Shown here: positions 1-9,980 of the stretch, piece after piece
Position numbering within the stretch: position 1 is the first letter of the stretch
How the letters are laid out: each line of letters opens with the position of its first letter
From: JBEKZQ01 sp049509675
GTDB taxonomy: Bacteria; Planctomycetota; Planctomycetia; Pirellulales; Thermoguttaceae
Assembly (NCBI GenBank): GCA_049509675.1
Contig: JBEKZQ010000667.1
Coordinates: 1-47,451 of the forward strand
DNA: 47,451 nucleotides
Reading direction: 5' to 3'
The notes under the pieces: model-generated
Told to the model about the DNA's origin: nothing
Database searches by the model: none
Seen by the model: the letters and a program-made list of their open reading frames with translations, nothing else
Made by a program: the position numbers and the translations under genes

Positions 1-122
1 GCGACCCCGTGCGGAGTTCCTGCGGCTATGGCGGACGGCCGGCGGCGACGGATTTACCTTGATTCCAACCGACCGTGGGTTGAAACCCACGGCTACCATC
101 GGGCCATCGCTACGCGATTAGC
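1..122. repeat. Terminal direct repeat, left copy (same as 47330-47451)
   Basis: These 122 bases are identical to the last 122 bases of the window. Either the contig is circular and this is assembly overlap, or it is a real terminal redundancy. It contains the last codons and stop (119-121) of the exported peptidase gene and a half copy of the CCGTGGGTTGAAACCCACGG element (73-119). On the circle the peptidase gene is followed 24 bases later by the membrane protein gene at 146. Confidence 0.95.
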
Positions 123-145
123 CCAATTTCCCGGGAGACTTTGTC

Positions 146-937
146 GTGAAGAAAAATGCTCGTACCGTTTTGGCCGTGATTGTTGCGGCCGCCGTCTGCT
201 TCGGTGTCGGACTCTTACTCGCTTCCGCCGCCCCGGCGCAGTGCATCAACGGCCAGTGTCCGCTTCAAAATGGCCGCTGCCCGCTGCAATCGCTGTTGCA
301 CCCGCAGGCCCCGGTGGTGAACGTGCAAGTACCCGATTCGCCCACCCCCATCGTGAATAACTACCTGCCGGCTGCCGCACAGCAGGCCGAGGCAAAGCAG
401 GCGGAGGCGAACCCGATCCTGGTGATTCTCGCCGTCCTGGCCGGCGGCCTGGTCACGGGCGCGCTGTGTTTCAAGTCGCGCGTCAACGCGGCCGGCTCGA
501 GCGGCTCCGCCGCCATGCTGCCGATCGCCGGGGCGGGCGGTTTTGATCCGATGTACCTGGTGGCGGCTGCCGCCGGCGCTCTGATCGTCTACGGCATTTT
601 CAAGCTGCTCGACAAGAAGCTGGCCGTCGACGCCGATCTGCAAGAGGCCGCCACGCTGGCCGCGAAGTACGGCCTGGACCATACCACGCGGATCCTGCAC
701 GCCCTGGCCTCCGGCAATCTGCCTGCGGCCGTCGCCGAAGGAAAGGTCTTGCTCCGCGCCTTGCGCGATCCGAAGCAACTCAAGACGCTTTTGCAGGGCG
801 TGGCCGACAACGTGACCACGGCGCAACTGGCCGATCCGGCCGAGGCCCTGGCCCTGGCCAAGAAAGTGGCCGCGCTGTCCACGAGCAACCCGGCCGTCCT
901 CAAGGCCGCCGGACTGGCTGCAATCGCGGCAGCGTGA
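146..937 (+). CDS. Multi-pass membrane protein of unknown function, possibly lysis-associated
   Basis: A 263-aa protein starting at GTG 146, with GGGAG at 133-137 as ribosome site. It opens with a lysine-rich N-terminus and a hydrophobic segment (about residues 7-30), which could be a signal peptide or anchor. Next come two short cysteine motifs (QCPLQ, RCPLQ), a second hydrophobic segment (about 88-108) and a third (about 132-152). The rest is an alanine- and leucine-rich helical domain. I do not recognise a family. It lies 24 bases after the exported peptidase gene on the circle and before a one-helix membrane protein, so a lysis or envelope role fits by position only. Confidence 0.7.
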   Translation: MKKNARTVLAVIVAAAVCFGVGLLLASAAPAQCINGQCPLQNGRCPLQSLLHPQAPVVNVQVPDSPTPIVNNYLPAAAQQAEAKQAEANPILVILAVLAGGLVTGALCFKSRVNAAGSSGSAAMLPIAGAGGFDPMYLVAAAAGALIVYGIFKLLDKKLAVDADLQEAATLAAKYGLDHTTRILHALASGNLPAAVAEGKVLLRALRDPKQLKTLLQGVADNVTTAQLADPAEALALAKKVAALSTSNPAVLKAAGLAAIAAA

Positions 938-1171
938 ACAGGTGAAATTGGAGCAGGAGAGCAGGCGAGAAAACGGGGAAGCAGGGTGATCGGTCACCTG
1001 TTCTCCTAATCCCCTGTTCTCCTGTTCTGACCCGCTCGCCGGCGGATTCGGGGAGCACGAGGGCGCGTCTCGCGATGGCACCGTATGGTGAGCTGCAGCC
1101 GCTCTTCTCCGTCCGCCCGCCGGCGAGTCTCTTGGCAGGGATTGGGGATTGGGGATTAGGGATTAGGCACC
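938..1171. repeat. Intergenic repeat cluster: GGTGAACAGG inverted pair and GGGATTA run
   Basis: No gene seen. Bases 936-1028 hold forward arms rich in GAGCAGG and GGTGAACAGG, then reverse arms CACCTGTTCTCCTG, which could form a long imperfect hairpin. Bases 1138-1167 are a run of GGGATTG and GGGATTA heptamers ending just before the next start codon. Confidence 0.8.
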
Positions 1172-1516
1172 ATGAACGAGCACATCTACGACGCCTGGCA
1201 ATCCATCCACTGGGAAGCCGTTTACTACTCGCTCGCCGCGCTGGTCGCGCTGCCGGCGGCCGCCGTCGCCGCCTGGAAGCTGCTCCGCGCCGCGTGGCAC
1301 TCGGGGGCCTGGTTCGCCAATGTACTGGACGAACTTCAGCAAATCAAGCAACTGCTCCAGACGGTCGCCAAGATCGGCCGCGAGCAACGGCGGATGCGCG
1401 GACGGCTGACGGACGTCGAGGCCGTGGCCCATACGCCCGCCGGCTGCGGGCTGCGGGATCGCGTAGAGGCCCTGGAACAATCCGCCCCACGCCCGACGGT
1501 CCCCGCCCCACGTTGA
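1172..1516 (+). CDS. Small membrane protein with one TM helix and a coiled coil (holin- or spanin-like candidate)
   Basis: A 114-aa protein. Residues about 18-38 (YYSLAALVALPAAAVAAW) form one membrane helix. Residues about 50-90 have heptad-like leucine, isoleucine and glutamine spacing typical of a coiled coil (ELQQIKQLLQTVAKIGREQR). Size, topology and position beside the peptidase genes suggest a lysis accessory protein, but no family is recognised. Its stop overlaps the start of the HNH gene by one base (TGATG), so the two are probably translationally coupled. The start lies just after a GGGATTA run. Confidence 0.65.
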   Translation: MNEHIYDAWQSIHWEAVYYSLAALVALPAAAVAAWKLLRAAWHSGAWFANVLDELQQIKQLLQTVAKIGREQRRMRGRLTDVEAVAHTPAGCGLRDRVEALEQSAPRPTVPAPR

Positions 1517-1851
1517 TGATCGCCGGAATCGTCCACCATCTGAAGCGGCTGCTCGGCGACCGGGGCCTGCGCCCGGGCGCGCGACGCTCGGGGCAGTGGC
1601 CGGCCTTCAGAAGGCATTTGCTCGCAGACCATCCGGACTGCGTAATGTGCGGCCGGCCGGCGACGGAAGTCCACCATGCCGAGGAGCCGTATCACACCAA
1701 TCCGGCCCGCGAACTGGACCCGAAGAACTGCCGCTGCGTTTGCCGCCGCTGTCACGAGCTGGGCGGCCACCTCGACAAGTGGGAGAGCCTGAACCCGACC
1801 TTCGATCGCGACGCGGCGACGTGGCGGCGGAAGATCGAGGCGAGGCCCTGA
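1516..1851 (+). CDS. HNH endonuclease (first copy)
   Basis: A 111-aa HNH-family nuclease. The zinc-binding pairs are C42-x2-C45 and C76-x2-C79, the catalytic histidines sit at H53-H54, and an asparagine (N71) and final histidine (H80) complete the pattern. HNH proteins near phage packaging genes often assist terminase in cutting DNA; others are selfish homing nucleases. This copy is 3.4 kb upstream of terminase and differs from the copy at 4792, which is the better packaging partner. Confidence 0.85.
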   Translation: MIAGIVHHLKRLLGDRGLRPGARRSGQWPAFRRHLLADHPDCVMCGRPATEVHHAEEPYHTNPARELDPKNCRCVCRRCHELGGHLDKWESLNPTFDRDAATWRRKIEARP

Positions 1852-1929
1852 GCGAGTGTTCAGTTTTCAGTGTTCAGCAGCAAGAGCGGGCACTGGAAAC
1901 TGAACACTGAACACTGAACACTGAAAACT
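1852..1929. repeat. CAGTGTTCAG inverted repeat pair
   Basis: Forward arms GTTCAGTTTTCAGTGTTCAG are followed by a short loop (CAGCAAGAGCGGGCA) and reverse arms of repeated CTGAACACTGAAAACT, ending 1 base before the next start codon. The loop resembles those of the copies at 22453 and 36476, so the whole pair looks like one mobile unit. Confidence 0.85.
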
Positions 1930-3048
1930 ATGTCCGTAAAGATCGACGGCAACCCGATCGCGAGCGGCACGCCGTACACCACGCCCGGCGCGCACAGCCT
2001 GACTCTCGACGCCGATACCACGCTCACCATACAGGCGTGGGGAGCCGGCGGAAACGGCATCAACGGCACCTCGACAAACGGCCGAGCGGGCGGCGGCGGC
2101 GGCGGCTACAGCGAGGCTACGCTGCTGTTGACGGCTGCGGGAGGCCCTTACACATTCCAGGTCGGCGCGCATGGCGGCACGCAGGGCAACCCCGCCACGT
2201 CCGCTACGCCGGGCAGCGCGGACACGGCGCTGGAGACGCAGCAATATAACGATTACGGGGTGAATGAGTTTTCCTGGAACAACGGCTGCAACGATGTGTG
2301 GGCGCAAGGCGGTGCATCAGGCAGCTTGAACACCGGCGGATTACGTGGTTGCGATTGCGGAGTCGCCAGTATTTCTCAGACCAATGGCGGTAATGATCCC
2401 GGCGGCACCAGCGAGAACGGTAGCTACTACTACGATGGCGGCGCCGGCGGCGCTGGCGGCACGGGAACGGGAAACGGCGGCGGCGGCGGCGCGGCAGCGG
2501 GGCCGTCTGCCGGTACGCCTGATTGGCCAGGCGTCATGGGTGGCGTGGGTGCCAACGGTGGAAACGGCGCAGGCACCGGCGGCACGGGCTACTCAGCCGG
2601 CGGGCACGGCGGCGTTGTCGGGAGCACGGCCGGTCAGGCCGGCACGGCTCCCGGCGGCGGTGGTGGCGGCGGTGCGAAGGCCGCCTCGGGCAATGCCGGC
2701 GGCGCGGGCGCAAACGGGCAAATCATCTTTTCGTGGAGCGCGGCGGCGACAACCGCAACTCTGGCGGCTACTGCAAAGCGTCCGGCGGCCGCAATGTCGG
2801 CGGCATACGGAATCGCCGCAAACCTCGCAGCCCAATCCAAGAAACCCGGCGCGACTCTCTCCGCAACCTATGGAATCCATGCCGCGCTGGCGGCCACTGC
2901 GAAGAGGCCCAGCGCGACGCTTTCGGCGAACTATGGCATTACCGCCTCATTGGCGGCCCGGTCCAAACTATCCAGCGCGGCATTGGCCGCGACGTATAAC
3001 AGTCCGATCCCGGCGCAGAACTATTACAACCTGCTACTGAGGAGCTGA
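1930..3048 (+). CDS. Glycine-rich virion or fibre protein with C-terminal 21-aa repeats
   Basis: A 372-aa protein. Residues about 25-280 match the glycine-rich domain pattern seen in phage fibre proteins: a lead-in LTIQAWGAGGNG, then GGGGGGYSEA and long GG-rich runs broken by short beta-forming stretches. The C-terminus has three tandem 21-residue repeats of the type ATLSATYGIHAALAATAKRPS plus partial copies. It ends in NYYNLLLRS. Beta-rich, low-complexity proteins like this commonly form fibres or bind receptors. It heads a three-gene run (1930, 3053, 3473) with gaps under 10 bases. Confidence 0.65.
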   Translation: MSVKIDGNPIASGTPYTTPGAHSLTLDADTTLTIQAWGAGGNGINGTSTNGRAGGGGGGYSEATLLLTAAGGPYTFQVGAHGGTQGNPATSATPGSADTALETQQYNDYGVNEFSWNNGCNDVWAQGGASGSLNTGGLRGCDCGVASISQTNGGNDPGGTSENGSYYYDGGAGGAGGTGTGNGGGGGAAAGPSAGTPDWPGVMGGVGANGGNGAGTGGTGYSAGGHGGVVGSTAGQAGTAPGGGGGGGAKAASGNAGGAGANGQIIFSWSAAATTATLAATAKRPAAAMSAAYGIAANLAAQSKKPGATLSATYGIHAALAATAKRPSATLSANYGITASLAARSKLSSAALAATYNSPIPAQNYYNLLLRS

Positions 3049-3052
3049 ACCG

Positions 3053-3463
3053 ATGTCTTCCATGCTTTCCAACGCCGCCGCGGCGGCCTGTGCCGGCGAC
3101 GGCTCGCACCAGGGGCTGCTGGCTCTGCTGGCCGGCGGCTCGCTGATCGTCTATCCCGCCTCCCGCCCGGCGAACCCGGATGGGGAGGCCGGCGTTACGG
3201 CCCTGGCAACCTACACGCTTCCCAGCCCCGCGGCCAGCGAGTCCAACGGCGTGCTGACGCTGGGCACCGTGGCGGCGGCCTCGATTACGGCCAGCGGCAC
3301 GGCCGTCTGGTTTCGCGTGACCACCAGCGGCGGCGCGGCACTCTGGGACGGCGACATCCTCACCTCGGCCGGCGACGGCCTGGTGCTGTCCGCAACCGCC
3401 CTGACCTCTGGCGGTACACTTTCGGCCCTGACCGGCGGCACGCTCACCATCCCCGCACACTAA
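3053..3463 (+). CDS. Small beta-rich phage structural protein
   Basis: A 136-aa protein rich in Ala, Thr, Ser and Gly with alternating beta pattern. The core (ALATYTLPSPAASESNGVLTLG, then ITASGTAVWFRVTTSGG) resembles small structural proteins found beside fibre genes in many tailed phages; I recall the pattern but cannot name a domain. Starts 5 bases after the glycine-rich gene's stop and is followed 10 bases later by the next gene. A tail- or fibre-associated role is likely. Confidence 0.65.
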   Translation: MSSMLSNAAAAACAGDGSHQGLLALLAGGSLIVYPASRPANPDGEAGVTALATYTLPSPAASESNGVLTLGTVAAASITASGTAVWFRVTTSGGAALWDGDILTSAGDGLVLSATALTSGGTLSALTGGTLTIPAH

Positions 3464-3472
3464 GGCGCAACC

Positions 3473-4783
3473 ATGCTGCTGATCTCCGCAGACGCAACCA
3501 CCATACCCATCGGCCCCTTGGTCAACTCGGCCGGCGTACCGCAGGGCTCGCACAACGTCTTGGCCAGCGAGGTTTGGATCACTTTTGCGGGCGTGAAGCA
3601 GTCCATCGCCACGCTATACGACGAGGCCGGCAGCACGGTGCTGTGCGAGACCGACGCGCAAGGCTGCGCGCAATTGTCCTTGGCAGGCTGGCCGTCAGGC
3701 TTCAATTCGTTTCGCGTAGACGTGCAATCGAGCGGCTGCCTGGCGTGGTTCGAACCGAATGTGACAGTGCTGACGGCGACCAACTACGCCAACCTCATCA
3801 GCGGCGAATTGGGCAACACGGCCCCGGTTGGCATACCCGGAAGCGGCAGCCCAAACGCAATCATGCAAGGGTTGCAGAGCGATGCACCGGTTGCCCTGTA
3901 CGTGTCACCTTTCTTCGTGCCCGATTCTTCGCTCGGCGGCATTTACTCGATGGGGACCATAACTTCCAACAATTATTTCGGGCTGACATACGGCAATGAA
4001 GCCGGAACCATCTCGTACAACCCAACGAGTCATAGCTGGCAACTGATCTCCGCCGCCGGCATTTGGACCTGCCCCAGCCTGGAAGGCGTTTACATCGGGA
4101 CTGGAGATGCCGGGCCGATCCCCATTTGCAACGCGGCCGAATATGCGGCTCCGGTCGCGGCGGCACAGGCCACCGCGGCGAATGCGGCCCTCGGCACGCC
4201 GGCCGACGGGCACACGATCGCCGGCGACGTGGCGGGACTGCCGGCCGCGGTCTGGGCCTACACCACGCGCACCTTGAGCAGCTTCGGCATGCTGGCATCC
4301 GACACGGCCACGGCCGTGGCCTCGGCCCTGGCCTCGTCGTTCGCGGGCATCGGCTCGGCGATTACCACGGCATTGGCGAATGTGAAAATGCTGGTCGTCT
4401 CGCCCGTCGTGGGTGCGACGCCGGCAAAAGTTCAGCCGGTGAGCCTGGCGCAGGGCTACCAGTTCGGCGCCTATCAGACCGTGCTCGCCGTCGTGGACGC
4501 GGAGGGCAACGACGTGGCGCTTACCGGCCGCGCGCTGGAGATGGTTTTTGCCGATGCGGCGTCGCCGACGGTGGAACTTTTTGCGATCAGCACCGCCGGC
4601 AGCGGGGACGATCGCCTGACCGTCGACCCCGACCATGCGAACCAGGTGGACGTGGCCATCGCTCCGGCGCACCTGCAGCAGCCGCGGGCAATGAGCTGGG
4701 TGCTGTGGGACGTCACGGGGCCGAGCGATCCCGTCGGCCTGCTCAGCGGCAGCCTCGTGATCGGCACGAACCCCAAACCCTGA
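3473..4783 (+). CDS. Probable fibre or baseplate-type structural protein
   Basis: A 436-aa protein with no enzymatic motif. The N-terminus (IPIGPLVNSAGVPQGS) and C-terminus look beta-rich. The last about 120 residues (VVDAEGNDVALTGRALEMVF ... SWVLWDVTGPSD ... LLSGSLVIG) resemble the immunoglobulin-like domain that begins BppU-type baseplate upper proteins, though this is only a pattern impression. The central third is alanine-rich and may be helical. It is last of the three-gene structural run and lies 8 bases before the HNH gene. Confidence 0.6.
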   Translation: MLLISADATTIPIGPLVNSAGVPQGSHNVLASEVWITFAGVKQSIATLYDEAGSTVLCETDAQGCAQLSLAGWPSGFNSFRVDVQSSGCLAWFEPNVTVLTATNYANLISGELGNTAPVGIPGSGSPNAIMQGLQSDAPVALYVSPFFVPDSSLGGIYSMGTITSNNYFGLTYGNEAGTISYNPTSHSWQLISAAGIWTCPSLEGVYIGTGDAGPIPICNAAEYAAPVAAAQATAANAALGTPADGHTIAGDVAGLPAAVWAYTTRTLSSFGMLASDTATAVASALASSFAGIGSAITTALANVKMLVVSPVVGATPAKVQPVSLAQGYQFGAYQTVLAVVDAEGNDVALTGRALEMVFADAASPTVELFAISTAGSGDDRLTVDPDHANQVDVAIAPAHLQQPRAMSWVLWDVTGPSDPVGLLSGSLVIGTNPKP

Positions 4784-4791
4784 GACGGACG

Positions 4792-5157
4792 ATGCCCAGC
4801 GCGCCGGCACGATTATGCGGTCGAAGCGGATGCCGCGGCCTGGTGCGCGGCGGGGTGTGCAGCGTCTGCGGACCGCGGGCCGGCACGGGCTGGCAGCACA
4901 CGGCTACGCGGCAGGCGCGCGGCTACGACGCGGCCTGGTATCGGCTGCGGGCGAGAGTGATTGAGCAGCGCAGGCTGGCCGGCGGCGGCATTGTGCTCTG
5001 CGAGGAGTGCGGCCTGCCGATCGTAGGCGGGCAGATCCACGGCGATCACCTCGTCCCGTTCCACGGGCTCGACGATCCGTTGCGGCTCGATGCGCGCAAT
5101 GTGCGGCTCGCGCATAAACAGTGCCACATGCGAAAAACGGCCAAACAGGCGCGCTGA
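4792..5157 (+). CDS. HNH endonuclease adjacent to terminase
   Basis: A 121-aa HNH nuclease with an N-terminal zinc-knuckle-like region (C9, C14, C23, C26). The nuclease core has C70-x2-C73, the IHGDHLVPF motif (H83, D85, H86), N103 and C111-H112. This is the HK97 gp74 type of protein, which sits beside cos and is needed with terminase for cos cleavage in some phages (family knowledge). Its place directly before TerS supports that role here. Confidence 0.88.
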   Translation: MPSAPARLCGRSGCRGLVRGGVCSVCGPRAGTGWQHTATRQARGYDAAWYRLRARVIEQRRLAGGGIVLCEECGLPIVGGQIHGDHLVPFHGLDDPLRLDARNVRLAHKQCHMRKTAKQAR

Positions 5158-5274
5158 CGATTGGCGCGGTTATTTGGATGGGGGGGGCAGGGTCGGACCT
5201 TTTTTTGGTTGGTCGCCGGAACCGCGTCTAAGGCTCTTTGGCGCGCAGCCAAGTTTTGATAGGGGGGGTCGGAG
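5158..5274. other. Candidate cos / terminase recognition region
   Basis: A 117-bp gap between the HNH and TerS genes, unlike other gaps in that it lacks the dispersed repeats. It has G8 (5180-5187), T7 (5200-5206), G7 (5262-5268) and a repeated GGGTCGGA or GGGGTCGGA motif near 5189 and 5265. HNH-cos-TerS order is typical of cos phages. The exact nick sites cannot be read from sequence, and packaging could instead be headful. Confidence 0.35.
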
Positions 5275-5775
5275 GTGGGGAAAAGGGGAACGAAACCGAA
5301 GCCGACGGCGCTCAAAGCGCGGGCCGGCACGCTGCGCCCGGGCCGGCAGCGCGACGAGCCGAAGCCCGCGGCCGAGATCCCGCCGTTTCCCTCGTGGGCC
5401 GCGAAGTCGGCGGCCCCGCACTGGAAAGAACTGGCCGCCCACCTGTTTCGCGAGGGCCTGCTGACGCGACTCGACCAGGTGGCTCTCGGCCTGCTATGCG
5501 AGGCCCTGGCCGAGTACTGCGAATGCCGCGCGATCGTCGACGAGGCCGCGCGGACCGACCAGATGGGAATGAAGTACGTCACCTGCACCGATAAGGGCAA
5601 CATCATCCAGCACCCGGCCGTCGGCGTGATGAACAAGGCCTGGGGCAAGCTCACCAAGCTGCTCGTGCAGTTCGGCATGACGCCCTCGGCCCGCGCGGGC
5701 CTGTCGATCAGCAACGCCAAGGAAGAGCCGGACCTCATTGCCCAGCTCATCGCCGGATCGCTCCGCAGAAATTAA
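5275..5775 (+). CDS. terS: Phage terminase small subunit (P27 family)
   Basis: A 166-aa protein. The N-terminus MGKRGTKPKPTALK and an early proline-rich stretch are characteristic of P27-type small terminases. The HTH-like helical core follows (about residues 45-85, LTRLDQVALGLLCEALAEY), and NIIQHPAVGVMNKAWGKL matches the usual HP-x-v motif. It recognises the packaging site and hands DNA to TerL. GTG start at 5275, preceded by a G-rich ribosome site; TerL begins 14 bases after its stop. Confidence 0.85.
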   Translation: MGKRGTKPKPTALKARAGTLRPGRQRDEPKPAAEIPPFPSWAAKSAAPHWKELAAHLFREGLLTRLDQVALGLLCEALAEYCECRAIVDEAARTDQMGMKYVTCTDKGNIIQHPAVGVMNKAWGKLTKLLVQFGMTPSARAGLSISNAKEEPDLIAQLIAGSLRRN

Positions 5776-5789
5776 CCGCCGCCAAGAAC

Positions 5790-7568
5790 ATGCCCACCGC
5801 CACGCGCAAACGAGCCGCCGCGAAAAAACCGGAGACGATCGAGGCCCGCGTGCGCGCCTACATTGCCGGCGTCAGCTCCGGCGAGATCGTGGCCTGCAAG
5901 TGGGTCAAGCTGGCCGTCGCGCGCCACGTCCGCGATCTGAAGCACAGTGCGAAGCGGGGCCTCCACTTCGACGCCGACGCCGCGCGGCTGGCGGTGCAGT
6001 TCGTCGAATGCCTGCCGCACTCGAAGGGCAAATGGGCCGGCAAGCCCTTGCGCCTCGAGGGCTGGCAGATTTTCATCGTGTGGTGCGTCTACGGCTGGAT
6101 GCGCAGCGACGGCCGCCGCCGCTTCAACACGGTGCTAATCGTCGTCGCGCGCAAAAACGGCAAGTCGACGCTCTGCGCCGGCCTGGCCCTGAAGGCCCTG
6201 GTCTGCGACGGAGAGGCCGGCGCCGAGGTCTACTCCGCCGCCACCAAGCGCGACCAGGCCAAGATCGTCTGGTCCGAGGCCCGCAAGATGGTGCTGAAAA
6301 GCCCGTCGCTGAAAAAAATCATCGGCGTGTCGCGCGGGGCGCTGGCCGTCGAATCGACGCAGTCCACCTATCAGCCCCTGGGGCGCGACGCCGACACGCT
6401 CGACGGCCTGAACCCGTCCTGCGCCGTGATCGACGAGGTCCATGCCCACAAGGACCGGGCCGTCTGGGACGTGATCGAGTCGGGCACCGGCGCGCGGGAA
6501 AATCCGCTCTTGATCGGCATCACCACGGCCGGCGACGGTTCGCCCGAGTCGATCTATGCCGAGCTCAAAAAACGCACCGAGGACGTGCTCACCGGCGCGG
6601 TGGAAGACGACACCTGGTTCGGCATGATCTTTACGCTCGACGAGGGCGACTCGTGGCAGGATGAACGTGTTTGGCTCAAGGCCAATCCGAATCTGGGCGT
6701 ATCGGTCAACATCGAGGACCTCCGCCGGCTCTGCCAGAAGGCCAAAGAATCGCCGGCCAGCGTGGCGAATTTCCGCCGCAAGCGCTGCAACGAAGACGTG
6801 GCCACCTCCAGCCCCTGGCTGTCCGTCGAAGAGGGCAGCGCGTGGCAGGCCTGTGCCGGCGGCGATTTTTACGATGGGCACGGCCTGCGGCCCGAGACGA
6901 TCGAGCGCTTCCGCGGCCGGAAATGCTGGGTGGGCGCGGACCTCTCCAGCCTCTCCGACCTGACGGCCATGGCCTTTTGCTTTCCTTGTGAGGACGGCTC
7001 GGCGGATCTTCTCGCCTTCGCCTGGTGTCCGCGGCAAAACGCCGTCGGACGGACCCGCGACAACCGCGTCCCCTACATTACCTGGGCCGACATGGGCCTG
7101 CTGAAGCTGACCGATGGGGACAGCGTAAATTACGACGAGCTCCGCGATACGCTCCGCACGGCCCGCGACGCCTGGGGTTGGGAGATCCAGCGCATCGCCT
7201 TCGACCCCAACAATGCCCGCTATCTCCTCACCAAGCTGGCCGAGGAGGACGGTTTTTCCGCCGAGCAACTGGTCGAGCACGACCAGCGCTGCGGCGCGAT
7301 GAACGAGCCGATCCTGGCCACCGAGAAGCTGATCCTCGACCGCAAGCTCCGCCACGGCGGCCACCGCGCCTTGCGTTGGTGCGTGGCCAACGCGGTGATT
7401 TATACCGATACGGGCGGCCGCCGCCGCTTCAACAAGCGGCGGAGCCGCGAAAAGATCGACCTGGCCGTGGCCGCGGTGATGGCCGTGGGCTGCGCCGCCT
7501 CGGGCGCCGGTGCGGAACCCGCCGGCGCAAGCATCTACGACAACCTGGATCACATCATCATGGTCTAG
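5790..7568 (+). CDS. terL: Phage terminase large subunit (HK97-type TerL)
   Basis: A 592-aa packaging motor and nuclease of normal family length. The ATPase half has Walker A ARKNGKST (residues 120-127) and Walker B CAVIDEVHAH (211-220), with E217 catalytic. The nuclease half has the RNase-H-like acidic residues: D384 in VGADLSSLSD, D472 in IAFDPNNAR and D557 in KIDLAVAAVMA. Motif spacing fits the Terminase_1 (HK97 gp2-like) group. It follows TerS and precedes the portal, the standard order. No sign of truncation. Confidence 0.95.
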   Translation: MPTATRKRAAAKKPETIEARVRAYIAGVSSGEIVACKWVKLAVARHVRDLKHSAKRGLHFDADAARLAVQFVECLPHSKGKWAGKPLRLEGWQIFIVWCVYGWMRSDGRRRFNTVLIVVARKNGKSTLCAGLALKALVCDGEAGAEVYSAATKRDQAKIVWSEARKMVLKSPSLKKIIGVSRGALAVESTQSTYQPLGRDADTLDGLNPSCAVIDEVHAHKDRAVWDVIESGTGARENPLLIGITTAGDGSPESIYAELKKRTEDVLTGAVEDDTWFGMIFTLDEGDSWQDERVWLKANPNLGVSVNIEDLRRLCQKAKESPASVANFRRKRCNEDVATSSPWLSVEEGSAWQACAGGDFYDGHGLRPETIERFRGRKCWVGADLSSLSDLTAMAFCFPCEDGSADLLAFAWCPRQNAVGRTRDNRVPYITWADMGLLKLTDGDSVNYDELRDTLRTARDAWGWEIQRIAFDPNNARYLLTKLAEEDGFSAEQLVEHDQRCGAMNEPILATEKLILDRKLRHGGHRALRWCVANAVIYTDTGGRRRFNKRRSREKIDLAVAAVMAVGCAASGAGAEPAGASIYDNLDHIIMV

Positions 7569-7694
7569 TGTTCAGTGTTCAGTTTTCAGTGTTCAGTACG
7601 CTGACGCGGAAAACGACGGTCCATTCGCATGCGAACTGAAAACTGAAAACTGAATACTGGCGGGCTTTAGCCCGCAACTCCCGAAAGGGTTCCA
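7569..7694. repeat. CAGTGTTCAG inverted pair and GCGGGC hairpin before portal
   Basis: Forward arms of CAGTGTTCAG type begin right at the terL stop, and reverse arms (CTGAAAACTGAAAACTG) end near 7659. A small hairpin GCGGGCTTTAGCCCGC lies at 7661-7676, followed by GAAAGGG as a possible ribosome site for the portal. No gene seen. Confidence 0.75.
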
Positions 7695-9977
<2,283 letters not shown>

Positions 9978-9980
9978 CCG

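Noticed and set aside
1138..1167. GGGATTA runs as telomere-like ends or a CRISPR array
   Set aside because: Runs are short, internal, often paired as inverted arms, and have no constant spacers; they are one family of dispersed repeats.
5180..5206. G8 and T7 runs as a transcription terminator
   Set aside because: No stem precedes the T-run in a useful position; listed as part of a possible packaging site instead.
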